Positions 17,131 to 25,900 of a DNA stretch of 64,000 nucleotides are shown piece by piece. Each line of letters starts with the position of its first letter. Positions within the stretch are counted from its first letter, which is position 1. A program made the position numbers and the translations under genes. Below the pieces are notes generated by a model. It was not told where the DNA came from. It saw only the letters and a list, made by a program, of their open reading frames with translations, and did not search any database. The DNA lies in the NCBI RefSeq assembly GCF_000418325.1, contig NC_021658.1, positions 9,500,001 to 9,564,000 on the forward strand. The letters run 5' to 3'. Origin of the DNA: Sorangium cellulosum So0157-2 (GTDB taxonomy: Bacteria > Myxococcota_A > Polyangia > Polyangiales > Polyangiaceae).

Positions 17131-18672
17131 ATGGTGCGCGAAGATCCGAGCGAGGCTGGGCGGCTTAGAGAAGAGAACGCGGAGCTGCGCGCGCGCGTCG
17201 CGGCGCTGGAGAAGGCGCTGGCGGAGCGATCCAACGGGCGCGCGCCGGACGGAACAGCGCTGAACGGCGCGGCGTCGAACGGCGCGGCGTCGAACGGCGC
17301 GGCGTCGAACGGCGCGGCGTCGAACGGCGCGGCGTCGAACGGCGCGGCGTCGAACGGCGCGGCGTCGAACGGCGCGGCGTCGAACGGCGCGGCGTCGAAC
17401 GGCGCGGCGTCGAACGGCGCGGCGTCGAACGGCGCGGCGTCGAACGGCGCGGCGTCGAACGGCGCGGCGTCGAACGGCGCGGCGTCGAACGGCGCGGCGA
17501 GCGCGGATGATCTCGCCGCGCTCGACGGCTTGCCCACGGCGGTGCCGGCGGTGATCTACTGGCGCCCGGATGGCACGGTGACGCACTGGAACGACGGCGC
17601 CGAGCGCCTCTTCGGGTGGAGCGCGGACGAGGCCATCGGCCGCAGGCTGGCCGACCTCGTCGCCGCGGATCCCGTGTCCCCCGCCGCGGTGCGGGCGTTC
17701 GATTCCCCGCGGGCGGAGAGCCGGTTCGCCGCGGCCTCGAGCGAGGCCAGGACGAGAGAGGGGCACGCGCTCCTCTGCAGGTGGACCTACGCCGTGCTGC
17801 GCGACGATCGGGGCGACGCGCGCGAGATCGCCGCGATCGTCGACGAAGCGAGCGACCCGCGACGGAGGGAGCGGACGGTGCACGGGCGCTACCAGATGCT
17901 CCTCCAGCTCGTGGACAACGCGCGCAGCTTCATCTTCGTCAAGGACATCGCGGGACGCTACGTCTTCGCCAACCGCGCCTATGCGCAGTCCCAGCCCGTG
18001 GAGAAGCACGTCGTCGAGTTCATCGGCAGGCACGACAGGGAGGCGCTGTTCCCCGGTATCGCGGAGGCGCTCGAGGCGAAGGAGCAAGAGGTGATGGCCG
18101 GCGGGCGGGTCATGCAGTTCGAGGAGGCCCTGCAGACCGTGAACGGCCTGCTTCACTATTTCACGGTCAAATTCCCGATCCTCGACGAGCGCGGCCAGCC
18201 GATCGGCCTCGGCGGCATCGTCACCGAGATCACGTCCCTGCGCCGCGCGGAGGCCGAGCGGGCCGCGCTGCAGGAGGAGATCATCGCCACGCAGCAGGCC
18301 GCCCTGCGGGAGCTGTCGACGCCGCTCATCCCGCTCGCCGACGGGGTGGTGGCGATGCCGCTGGTCGGGACGATCGACACCGGGCGCGCGGAGCAGATCA
18401 TGGAGACGCTGCTCTCCGGCATCAGCAGCCAGGGCGCCCACACCGCGATCCTGGACATCACCGGCGTGCGCGCGGTCGACACGCACGTCGCGGACGCGCT
18501 GACGCGGACCGCGCGCGCGGCCCAGCTGCTCGGCACCCGCGTGGTGCTCACGGGCGTCCGCCCCGAGGTGGCGCAGACGCTGGTCACGCTCGGCGTGGAC
18601 CTCTCCGGGATCACCACGCTGAGCACCTTGCAGAGCGGCATCGCGCACGCCCTGCGCCACGCCCGGCGGTGA
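17131..18672 (+). CDS. PAS-PAS-STAS sensory protein (RsbR-like) with NGAAS repeat linker
   Basis: A 513-residue cytoplasmic protein. Residues 1-35 form a coiled coil (LREENAELRARVAALEKAL). Residues 46-125 are about 16 perfect NGAAS pentapeptides. Two PAS domains follow (VIYWRPDGTVTHWNDGAERL and FIFVKDIAGRYVFANRAYA), then a connector helix and a C-terminal STAS domain (TIDTGRAEQIMETLLSGI, TAILDITGVRAVDTHVADAL). This matches RsbR-type stressosome proteins and related STAS regulators, where the Thr/Ser after the ILDITG strand can be phosphorylated; here the site reads DITGVRAVDTHV. No RsbS or RsbT partner gene is adjacent. The start at ATG 17131 has only a short upstream region. Confidence 0.88.
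   Translation: MVREDPSEAGRLREENAELRARVAALEKALAERSNGRAPDGTALNGAASNGAASNGAASNGAASNGAASNGAASNGAASNGAASNGAASNGAASNGAASNGAASNGAASNGAASNGAASNGAASADDLAALDGLPTAVPAVIYWRPDGTVTHWNDGAERLFGWSADEAIGRRLADLVAADPVSPAAVRAFDSPRAESRFAAASSEARTREGHALLCRWTYAVLRDDRGDAREIAAIVDEASDPRRRERTVHGRYQMLLQLVDNARSFIFVKDIAGRYVFANRAYAQSQPVEKHVVEFIGRHDREALFPGIAEALEAKEQEVMAGGRVMQFEEALQTVNGLLHYFTVKFPILDERGQPIGLGGIVTEITSLRRAEAERAALQEEIIATQQAALRELSTPLIPLADGVVAMPLVGTIDTGRAEQIMETLLSGISSQGAHTAILDITGVRAVDTHVADALTRTARAAQLLGTRVVLTGVRPEVAQTLVTLGVDLSGITTLSTLQSGIAHALRHARR
17266..17490 (+). repeat. 15-bp tandem array (15 perfect copies) in the PAS-STAS gene
   Basis: The unit GGCGCGGCGTCGAAC repeats 15 times without a visible mismatch and is followed by a partial unit. 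It encodes (NGAAS)n. Perfect identity at silent positions implies recent expansion or ongoing homogenisation. Confidence 0.95.
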
Positions 18673-19322
18673 CGGCGAGCGCCTCGACCGACAGGCCGGT
18701 GAGCCGGGCGACGGCGACGCGGTCGCGCCCGCCGACGAGCGCGCCGGTTCGCACCGGGTTGGGATCAACCCGGCCGGTCGAAAACGAGGAGCAAGGGAGG
18801 TCGCGACCAACGCCGGCGCTCGTCTGCAAGGCCCAGGAGAGGTCGTGACCGATCGCGGAGGATAAAATTCAGCCTGTAAGCAGGTCCCGATCAAAAGAAT
18901 TGAATTTTTTCATACAATTGGCGAAGTCGCGACCCCTCCGTCGGCTCCCCTGGAGGCGCCGGGTTGGTCGGGACCTCGCGGACGGCACCGGCGCGACGGG
19001 GCGCGACGGTCCGAACCTCTCACGGGTTCCGCTCGTGGCAGCAGCCGCGAATCACCGCAAGAGATCCTCAGCCAATTCCCTCCTGATCATGACTTTACCA
19101 CGCTCTGCACCCGGCGCCCCGCAGGTAGAGTCTCTTGCTCCGGCACTTCGGGATGGACGATCAAGCGAGCCGCACTGGGCGATCCATCCTCCTGCGCCGC
19201 TCACCTCGGGCGGCCTCCGTCGCCGCCCTAGCCGCTGAGGCCATCGAGATCTGTGGCATCGCCGCCACTGTCCGAAAGTTCGAAAGTTCATGTGGTACGA
19301 TGGCGAGCGCCGGAGGTAGACG
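18673..19322. other. Intergenic region without recognised gene
   Basis: 650 bases after the PAS-STAS gene. A low-G+C patch at about 18860-18925 contains AAAGAATTGAATTTTTTC followed by ATACAATTGG, a partial inverted repeat. Direct repeats GAAAGTTCGAAAGTTC at about 19274-19290 precede the small lipoprotein gene and may be regulatory. The crossing open frames have no coding-like third-position pattern. Confidence 0.5.
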
Positions 19323-19538
19323 ATGGCGAAGACGGACCGGAATTTTGGGAATGAGCTCGAAGTCCTTTGTGTAGCGGCAAGCCTTTCGCTGCTGGCGGCC
19401 CCTGGATGCACGATCCGGCTGGGGGAAGGCACGAATGGTAGCGGGGGCAGCGGCCATAGAGACGAGCAGACGGAGCAGGCTGGTGAGACGCCGTCCGACA
19501 CCAGCGACGTACCGCCACCACCACCGGACGGGCTCTGA
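19323..19538 (+). CDS. Small putative lipoprotein (71 aa)
   Basis: ATG 19323 follows the ribosome site GGAGGTAGACG. The product has a charged start, a hydrophobic stretch (VLCVAASLSLLAAPGC) whose Cys at about residue 29 fits a lipobox, and a short Gly/Ser/Pro-rich tail ending PPPPPDGL. No family was recognised. It is probably an envelope-anchored small protein. Confidence 0.6.
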   Translation: MAKTDRNFGNELEVLCVAASLSLLAAPGCTIRLGEGTNGSGGSGHRDEQTEQAGETPSDTSDVPPPPPDGL

Positions 19539-19546
19539 AGTGCACC

Positions 19547-20098
19547 ATGGGCAAAATTGTGCGATCTGAGATCTTTAGGCGCGCTCAGGAAGAGGCTTCC
19601 CTCCAGCTGGTAGATAGGCTGCCTTCGATACCGCACGTCAACGCGAGCTCCGCGCTCGGTGTGGAGCTCGGCGGCGCGTTCCAGCGCGGGCGCGGTGGAC
19701 CAGGCGGCTGGTGGATACTGGACGCGCCGACGATTCGCTTCCCCTCTCCTGAGCCTCTGCGCAGTGAGGAGATCCTCGTTCCAGATCTCGCGGGATGGCG
19801 TCGGGAGCGGCTCTCGCACCTTCCCCAAATGGCTCACATCACCATCGCGCCGGACTGGGCGTGCGAGGTGCTAAGCCCGAACACCGAGGCGTGAGATCGC
19901 GAGCAAAAGATGCCAGTGTACGCGCGCGAGGGCGTGCGCTGGGTGTGGCTCCTGGACCCCGACGCTCGTGTCCTCGAGATCTACAGCCTCACCGAGGGCC
20001 GCGGCTGGCGGATATCGGCGATATACCGCGACAACGCTCTCGTGCGAGCTGAGCCATTCGATGCGATCGAGCTCGATTTGGCAGTGCTCTGGACGTAG
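19547..20098 (+). pseudogene. Uma2-family endonuclease-like protein with in-frame stop
   Basis: The frame reads as one Uma2 (DUF820) protein of about 183 residues: LVPDLAGWRRERLSHLPQ, TIAPDWACEVLSPNTEA, then a TGA at 19892-19894, then DREQKMPVYAREGVRWVWLL and AEPFDAIELDLAVLW. The two halves are in the same phase, so a single nonsense change (for instance CGA to TGA) interrupts the family's EVLSP...DR..K.. nuclease core. The start lacks a good Shine-Dalgarno. Uma2 proteins are PD-(D/E)XK-fold putative nucleases, common in cyanobacteria and myxobacteria in many copies. Translation could restart at ATG 19910, but that piece would miss the first catalytic residues. Confidence 0.85.
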
Positions 20099-20152
20099 GA
20101 GCGCGATCGGCCCTCCTGGCATGCTGCTCGCCCCCGACCGCATCGTCCAGAC

Positions 20153-20569
20153 TCACGGCTGCGTCAGGTACCGCAGGAGCGCGGCCTCGTCGCTCGTGAT
20201 CATCCGCCGGATGCCGTCCTGCCTCGCGTAGCGCTGGGCCTGCATCGCGCCGACGACCGTCTGCACGAGGATGCCGATCCTGCGGAAGCCATGGAACCAG
20301 CGCCGCCGGAGGCGGCTGATGGCGGCCTCGAACTCGGGATCGTTCCGGCCGGGGCCGGCGCGGATGTCGAGGAGGAGGGAGTATCGCGGGCGGTCCAGCC
20401 CCTCCATGTAACTGACGACCGCCCCCATCATGGTGTCGAGCTCGTCGAGCGAGGCGAACGGCTTGCTGCTGCGCACGTTCCACACGATGCCCAGCTGCGC
20501 GTCGATCAGGACCGTGTAGTAGTCGTTCTGCCAGACCAGCTTCGGCGCGGGGACGAGGTGATCCGGCAT
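20153..20569 (-). CDS. Conserved hypothetical protein (138 aa)
   Basis: A soluble 138-residue protein with a beta-alpha pattern: YTVLIDAQLGIVWNVRSSKP, a helix with MMGAVVSYMEGL, then YSLLLDIRAGPGRNDPEFE and an Arg-rich helix RRRWFHGFRRIGILVQTVV. The layout resembles STAS-like/SpoIIAA-like domains, but no key phosphorylation motif is clear. It begins six bases after the DUF4159 stop on the same strand, so it is probably the last gene of that operon. Confidence 0.65.
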   Translation of the reverse strand: MPDHLVPAPKLVWQNDYYTVLIDAQLGIVWNVRSSKPFASLDELDTMMGAVVSYMEGLDRPRYSLLLDIRAGPGRNDPEFEAAISRLRRRWFHGFRRIGILVQTVVGAMQAQRYARQDGIRRMITSDEAALLRYLTQP

Positions 20570-20575
20570 ATCGGC

Positions 20576-21484
20576 TCAGGGCACCCCGCGGGGCGCGGTG
20601 CGGGGTCGCGTGTCGTCGACGGCGCGGCGGCGCATCAGGAACGGCGCGTGCACCTGGTCGTCCTTGTAGTTCGAGCAGAGCACGTACATCGCGATGTTCA
20701 CGGCGAGCCGGAACGCGCGCTCGCGCTGCGCCTCGCCCCCGGGCGTGACCTCGACGCTCGGACCGCCGCCGTCCGAGCGCGCCAGGGCGCCGGCGAGGTC
20801 GTGGTCGGAGAAGATCACCTGCGGCATGCCGCCGCGCACGATGGCCGAGAGCTTCTGCGGGCCCTCGACGCGGCCGACGGCGCGCGGGAGGAGATAGAAG
20901 GAACGGAAGACGACGTTCTCCGTGCCGATCGGGATCGGCGAGCCCTCCGGCAGGACGCGGGCGAGCTCGCGCCGCGCGGCGCGGCCGAACGCGCCGCTCC
21001 CCGGGGCGAAATCGTCGACGAAGAGCACGCCGCCGAGCGCGAGGAAGCGCCGCAGGCCGAAGACCTCGCGCTCGGTGAGCGGCGGGATGTCGCCCTCGCC
21101 GCCCCAGAGCGCGAACGGCTCGGCCAGGAGCGCCGGGTCGTCCGCGCGGACCGTGGTCGGGTTGCGGCGCGCCGGCGCGCTCGTCCGGCGCTCCAGCTCG
21201 AACGACCAGCGCGCCGGCGCGGTGGCGCGGACGCCCTCCCAGCGCGCGTTGCCCGTGAGCAGCGGCCGCGGGTTCCACGCCCCCTCCTCGCCGAAGGCGC
21301 GCGCGGGGCGCGGCACCGCCGCGAGGAGCAGCGCCGAGACCAGCACCAGCGCCGCCGCGGCCAGGCGGCGGGGCGGCGCCGCCGCGGCCAGGCGGCGGAG
21401 CGGCCCCGCCGCGGCAAAGCCGCGGCATGCGGAGCCGCCGGCGGCGCCGAGCTGCCGTGTCAATCGAAGTCCTCCACCCGCCAT
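20576..21484 (-). CDS. DUF4159-domain secreted protein
   Basis: A 302-residue protein with an N-terminal membrane/signal segment (AAAALVLVSALLLAAVPRPARA) after a long Arg/Ala-rich start, which suggests that a later start codon is used. The mature part has the DUF4159 features: GNARWEGVRATAP, then LTEREVFGLRRFLALGGVLF, VDDFAPGSGAFGRAARREL and a late HDLAGAL. Such proteins have a class-I glutamine-amidotransferase-like fold without the catalytic triad and occur with MoxR, DUF58 and VWA genes in envelope clusters. The 5' end overlaps the upstream lipoprotein gene by about 25 bases. Confidence 0.82.
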   Translation of the reverse strand: MAGGGLRLTRQLGAAGGSACRGFAAAGPLRRLAAAAPPRRLAAAALVLVSALLLAAVPRPARAFGEEGAWNPRPLLTGNARWEGVRATAPARWSFELERRTSAPARRNPTTVRADDPALLAEPFALWGGEGDIPPLTEREVFGLRRFLALGGVLFVDDFAPGSGAFGRAARRELARVLPEGSPIPIGTENVVFRSFYLLPRAVGRVEGPQKLSAIVRGGMPQVIFSDHDLAGALARSDGGGPSVEVTPGGEAQRERAFRLAVNIAMYVLCSNYKDDQVHAPFLMRRRAVDDTRPRTAPRGVP

Positions 21485-22095
21485 ACACCCGCCTCGCGCC
21501 GGAGCTTCACCTCGTGCCCACCAGGGATCTGAACCGTCGCGGAGTCGCCCGCAATCCGGACCTCGAGGCCCTCGGGCTGGGCGAGCCCCTCGACCAGCGA
21601 GCGGAGGTCGCTCTCGATGGCGCTGCGCGTGGCCGGCGTGAGGACGCGCAGCAGGCCGGCGTAGCTGCGGCGCGCGAGGACGCGCCGCAGCTGCTCGAGC
21701 GCCTGCTCGGGCGTGCGGCCGCCCGCGGGCAGCGCGTCGGCGGCCGAGATCCGGAAGGCGCGCTCGCGGTCGTCGAGCTCCAGCGTCGCGATCTCGCCGT
21801 CCGGGTAGCGGACCCGGGCGCGGGTCTTGATCACCACCCCGGGCGCCGTGACGCTCCTGGCCTGCTCGGCGAGCTCGGCGCGCGCCTCGGCCACGCGCCG
21901 CCGCACCTCCTCGCGCGACATCGCGGTGCGGCTCCGCTCGCTCAGCATGCCGTAGATGGCGTCGGCGTCGCCCCGCGCGGCCGCGTCCGCGTAGGCCCGC
22001 ACCGCCTCGTTCGGGTCGGGGAGCGAGGGCGACGCGCAGGCGAGGCCGGCGAGCGGCACGACGAGCGCGAGCAGCGTGAGGAGGGCGCGCGGCAC
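21460..22095 (-). CDS. Putative lipoprotein (211 aa)
   Basis: GTG 22095 opens a lipoprotein with signal MPRALLTLLALVVPLAGLAC (lipobox LAGLAC). The mature part begins with a helical region (AVRAYADAAARGDADAIYGM) similar in style to SnoaL/NTF2-like or DUF4878-type domains, and ends with a small beta domain (GDSATVQIPGGHEVKLR). It is the first gene of a minus-strand unit with DUF4159 and the 138-residue protein. The promoter segment directly upstream is duplicated at 16953-16988. Confidence 0.75.
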   Translation of the reverse strand: MPRALLTLLALVVPLAGLACASPSLPDPNEAVRAYADAAARGDADAIYGMLSERSRTAMSREEVRRRVAEARAELAEQARSVTAPGVVIKTRARVRYPDGEIATLELDDRERAFRISAADALPAGGRTPEQALEQLRRVLARRSYAGLLRVLTPATRSAIESDLRSLVEGLAQPEGLEVRIAGDSATVQIPGGHEVKLRREAGVWRVEDFD

Positions 22096-22117
22096 GGGGG
22101 CGAGCCTAGTACATCGG
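22081..22117 (-). promoter_or_regulatory. Duplicated promoter/start segment, copy 2
   Basis: Nearly identical to 16953-16988 and in the same orientation. It carries TACTAG 10 bases before the GTG of the lipoprotein gene. The two copies define direct repeats about 5.1 kb apart. Confidence 0.5.
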
Positions 22118-22236
22118 CGGCGGCGCGTCTCAGCGCCGTGGAGGCGCGGCGCGGCCGCCGTGGGGGCGCGGCCGTGGGGGCCCGGAATCCGCGGTCCCTG
22201 CGCGCCGCGTACCTTCGAGGCAGAAGCGAGGGCGCC

Positions 22237-22770
22237 TCATGGCGCACCGCCGGATCCGCCAACCCCGCCGCCTCCAGGACCACCGCCTCCCGCGGCCCCC
22301 CCCGCGCCGCCGCTCGTCGCGCTGGAGCTCGACGCCGACGAGGGACCACCGCACCGCTCGACATCACGGCAGTCCGCGCAGGAGCAGCCTTCGAGGAGCT
22401 CGATGCAGAGGCCGTCATCGACGCAGTGGTCCGTGCAGCGCCGCGTGTCCGTGCAGTCGCGGCAGGTGCAATCCTCGCCGTCCGCACAGAGGGAGTCCTC
22501 GCTGTAGCACCCCGGCAGGCAGGCCGGGTGGTCCAGGCAGTCGTCGCAGCCACACCCCTCGCCGCCTCCGGACATCGAATCCAGATCGCACGCGCCGTCG
22601 TCATCGCACGAGAAACCCATATCGGTACCGCCGGTCGCCACGACGGCGGCCGACGACGGCGGGACTCCGCCAGCGTCATCCGTGGTGTCCGCGGTATCGA
22701 CCGAGCAGCCGGCCCCAGGCGAGAGCGCGAATCCCAGAGACAGCGCGAGATGGAAGACACCGACACGCAT
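22237..22770 (-). CDS. Cys-rich lipoprotein with three CxCxDC repeats
   Basis: A 177-residue secreted protein. ATG 22770 is chosen because it opens a proper signal (MRVGVFHLALSLGFALSPGA then GC). After an acidic linker come three similar modules: GCGCDDCLDHPACLPGCY, CTCRDCTDTRRCTDHC and CSCADCRDVERC, joined by DxxCxE-type spacers. The C-terminus is a Gly/Ser-rich tail. Such modules look like small disulfide- or metal-stabilised knobs in myxobacterial surface proteins. Function is unknown. It stands alone between two larger minus-strand genes. Confidence 0.78.
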   Translation of the reverse strand: MRVGVFHLALSLGFALSPGAGCSVDTADTTDDAGGVPPSSAAVVATGGTDMGFSCDDDGACDLDSMSGGGEGCGCDDCLDHPACLPGCYSEDSLCADGEDCTCRDCTDTRRCTDHCVDDGLCIELLEGCSCADCRDVERCGGPSSASSSSATSGGAGGAAGGGGPGGGGVGGSGGAP

Positions 22771-22953
22771 CGTAGCAGGGTACAGCGAAGGATCGCATCC
22801 TGTCAAAGTCCATCCGCGCGAGCAGACGCGCAATCGAGGGTCCGGTCGGAAGGACATGTAGGCCGCCGTGGAGCCCGATTGACCGCCGTGTTTTCCCCTC
22901 CGCGCTGCGGCGGCGTCAGCCCCGGAGGAGGACCGTTCTCGCCGGGCCGTCGA

Positions 22954-25900
22954 CTACCGGGCTCGCCGCTCCGCCGCGCGCGCCTCCTCGACGCGACGCC
23001 GGCAAGCCTCCCAGCTGGCCCGGGCCGTGGCCTCGGTGACGCGAAACAACTCGATCCTCCGATCGACGGGCATGCAGTACGTCGTCGCGATCCACAGCGC
23101 GGGATCGTCCGTGCCGCGGAGCGGGGCGAGGTCGCTCCACACCTGGACGGCGCTGTCGTCGCTCGCGCTGACGATGCGCTTGCCGTCGGGGCTGAACGCG
23201 ACGTCGTTGACCGGAGAATCGGAGCCGCGGAGCACGAGGGGCTCACCCGATCCATCGGCGGACCACACCCGTATCGTCGTGTCCTGGGATGCGCTGACGA
23301 TGCGCTCGCCATCGGGGCTGAACACCGCCGCATGGACCCAGTGTTCGTGCCCCAGCAGCGTCAGCGGCTCGGCTGTGCCGGCGGCGTTCCATACCCGCAC
23401 CGTCGCGTCCCACGACGCGGTAACGATGCGCGCGCCGTCGGGGCTGAACGAGGCCCCGAGGACCCCGTCGTCATGCCCCCGGAGCACGAGGAGCTCGCTC
23501 GCGTCGGCGGCGCGCCACACCCGCGCGGTCCTGTCCTGCGACGCCGTGACGATGCGCCTCCCATCGGGGCTGAACGCCGCCGAGAAGACCCAATGCTCAT
23601 GGCCCCGGAGCACGAGGGGCTCACCCGTGCCGTCCGCGTTCCACACCCGCGCGGTCCTGTCCTGCGACGCCGTGACGATGCGCCTCCCATCGGGGCTGAA
23701 CGCTGCAGAAGAGACGCGGTCCTCGTGGCCCCGGAGCACGAGGGGCTCACCCGTGCCGTCCGCGCTCCACACCCGCGCGGTCCTGTCCTGCGACGCCGTG
23801 ACGATGCGCCTCCCATCGGGGCTGAACGCTGCCCGAGAGACGCGGTCCTCGTGGCCCCGGAGCACGAGGGGCTCACCCGTGCCGTCCGCGCTCCACACCC
23901 GCGCGGTCCTGTCCTGCGACGCCGTGACGATGCGCCTCCCATCGGGGCTGAACGCTGCCCGAGAGACGCGGTCCTCGTGGCCCCGGAGCACGAGGGGCTC
24001 ACCCGTGCCGTCCGCGCTCCACACCCGCGCGGTCCTGTCCTGCGACGCCGTGACGATGCGCCTCCCATCGGGGCTGAACGCTGCCCGAGAGACGCGGTCC
24101 TCGTGGCCCCGGAGCACGAGGGGCTCACCCGTGCCGTCCGCGCTCCACACCCGCGCGGTCCTGTCCTGCGACGCCGTGACGATGCGCCTCCCATCGGGGC
24201 TGAACGCTGCCCGAGAGACGCGGTCCTCGTGGCCCCGGAGCACGAGGGGCTCACCCGTGCCGTCCGCGCTCCACACCCGCGCGGTCCTGTCCTGCGACGC
24301 CGTGACGATGCGCCTCCCATCGGGGCTGAACACCGCCGAGGAGACCCAGTGTTCGTGGCCTCGGAGCACGAGGGGCTCATCCCGGTGATCGATGGCCCAC
24401 ACCCGCGCGGTCCTGTCCTGCGATGCGGTGACGACGTACGTGCCGTCGGGGCCGAACACCGATGACATGACCGCATCGCCATGGCCGCGGAGCACGAGCG
24501 GCTCGCCTGTCCCATCGACGCTCCATATCCTCGCGCTCCTGTCGAACGACGTCGTGATGACGCGCCACCCGTCGGGGCTGAACGCCGCCGAAGAGAGCCC
24601 GTGCTCGTGGCCACGAAGCACCACCGCCTCCTTGGTGTGACGAAGATCCCACACCCGCGCGGTCCTGTCCTGAGACGCCGTGACGATGCGTGTGCCATCA
24701 GGGCTGAACGCCGCCGAGGAGACCCGATCTCCATGACCCCGCAGCACGAGGGGCTCGCCCGCGCCGTCGGCGCGCCACACCCGCGCGGTCCTGTCCTGAG
24801 ACGCCGTGACGATGCGTGTACCATCAGGGCTGAACGCCGCGGAGTAAACTCGACCCTCGTGCCCCTGCAGCACGAGGGGCTCGCCCGCGCCGTCGGCGCG
24901 CCACACCCGCGCGGTCGTGTCCTGAGACGCCGTGACGATGCGTGTACCATCAGGGCTGAACGCCGCCGAGAACACGCGGCCTTCATGACCCCGCAGCACG
25001 AGGGGCTCACCCGCGCCGTCGGCGCGCCACACCCGCGCGGTCGTGTCCTGAGCCGCCGTGACGATGCGTGTACCATCAGGGCTGAACGCCGCTGAATCGA
25101 CCCAGTCATCGTGTCCCCGAAGGAGCAACGGCTCGCGCGTGCCGTCGGCGTCCCAGATCCTCACGAGCCTGTCCTGCGACGCCGTGACGATGCGCTTTCC
25201 GTCGGGGCTACAGCCCACGCGCGTGACCCCCTCCGGGTGCGTCAGCACCGCGCGGGCGACCCACCGGTTCAGCGCCCACCGCGCGAGCACGGACCATCCA
25301 CGAGGCACGTCGGGCGGCTCGACCTCGCGCAGGATCGCGAGCACGAGGGTGGGATCGGCCTCGAGCTCCCGCGCCGTCGCCATGCGGGTGGCGTTCCGCG
25401 CTTGCAGCGCCTCGACGTGGGCACGGGTCGCCGCTCCCTCGGCGCGCGTGGCCTGCTCCTCGGCCCGGATCGCGAGGTACGAGACGACGATCGCGATCGC
25501 GCCGAGCGCGGCGATCACGGTCAGGGCGAAGGTCCTGCGCAGGCGCCGCGTGCGCTCGAGGAGCGCCACGACCGCGGCGAGGTACCGCTCCTCGCGTCGG
25601 CCGAGCCCGAGGCGAAGGTCCGCGCCCTGCTCGGCGCGGCAGCGCTCGTACCATCGCCAGGCGTCCTGGGCTGCGCGATCGCGCCAGAGCAGGCCGTCCG
25701 GTCGACCGCTCGACTCCCACTGCTGGCTCGCGGCCCGCAGTCGAGCCAGGAGCTGCGCGTCCTGTCCGCTCTCGTCGAGCCACTGCCCGAGCTTCGGCCA
25801 CCGCTCGATCAGCGACTCGTGCACCAGCTCCACGGTCGGCCCCTCTCGCTCACCGCTGGTCTCGATGTGCAGGAGCCGCGCGCCGGAGAGCTGGTGGATC

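Noticed and set aside
16977..17537. Antisense frame encoding APFDA repeats opposite the NGAAS array
   Set aside because: It is the mirror reading of a 15-bp array inside a well-supported PAS-STAS gene and has no independent support.
23633..24330. Regular 126-bp repeats considered as a CRISPR-like array
   Set aside because: Repeats are contiguous without spacers and encode WD40 units in frame.
21427..24465. A plus-strand open frame of about 1000 codons opposite the DUF4159, lipoprotein and WD40 genes
   Set aside because: It is an antisense frame kept open by the G/C-rich composition; the minus-strand genes have clear domains and correct third-position bias.
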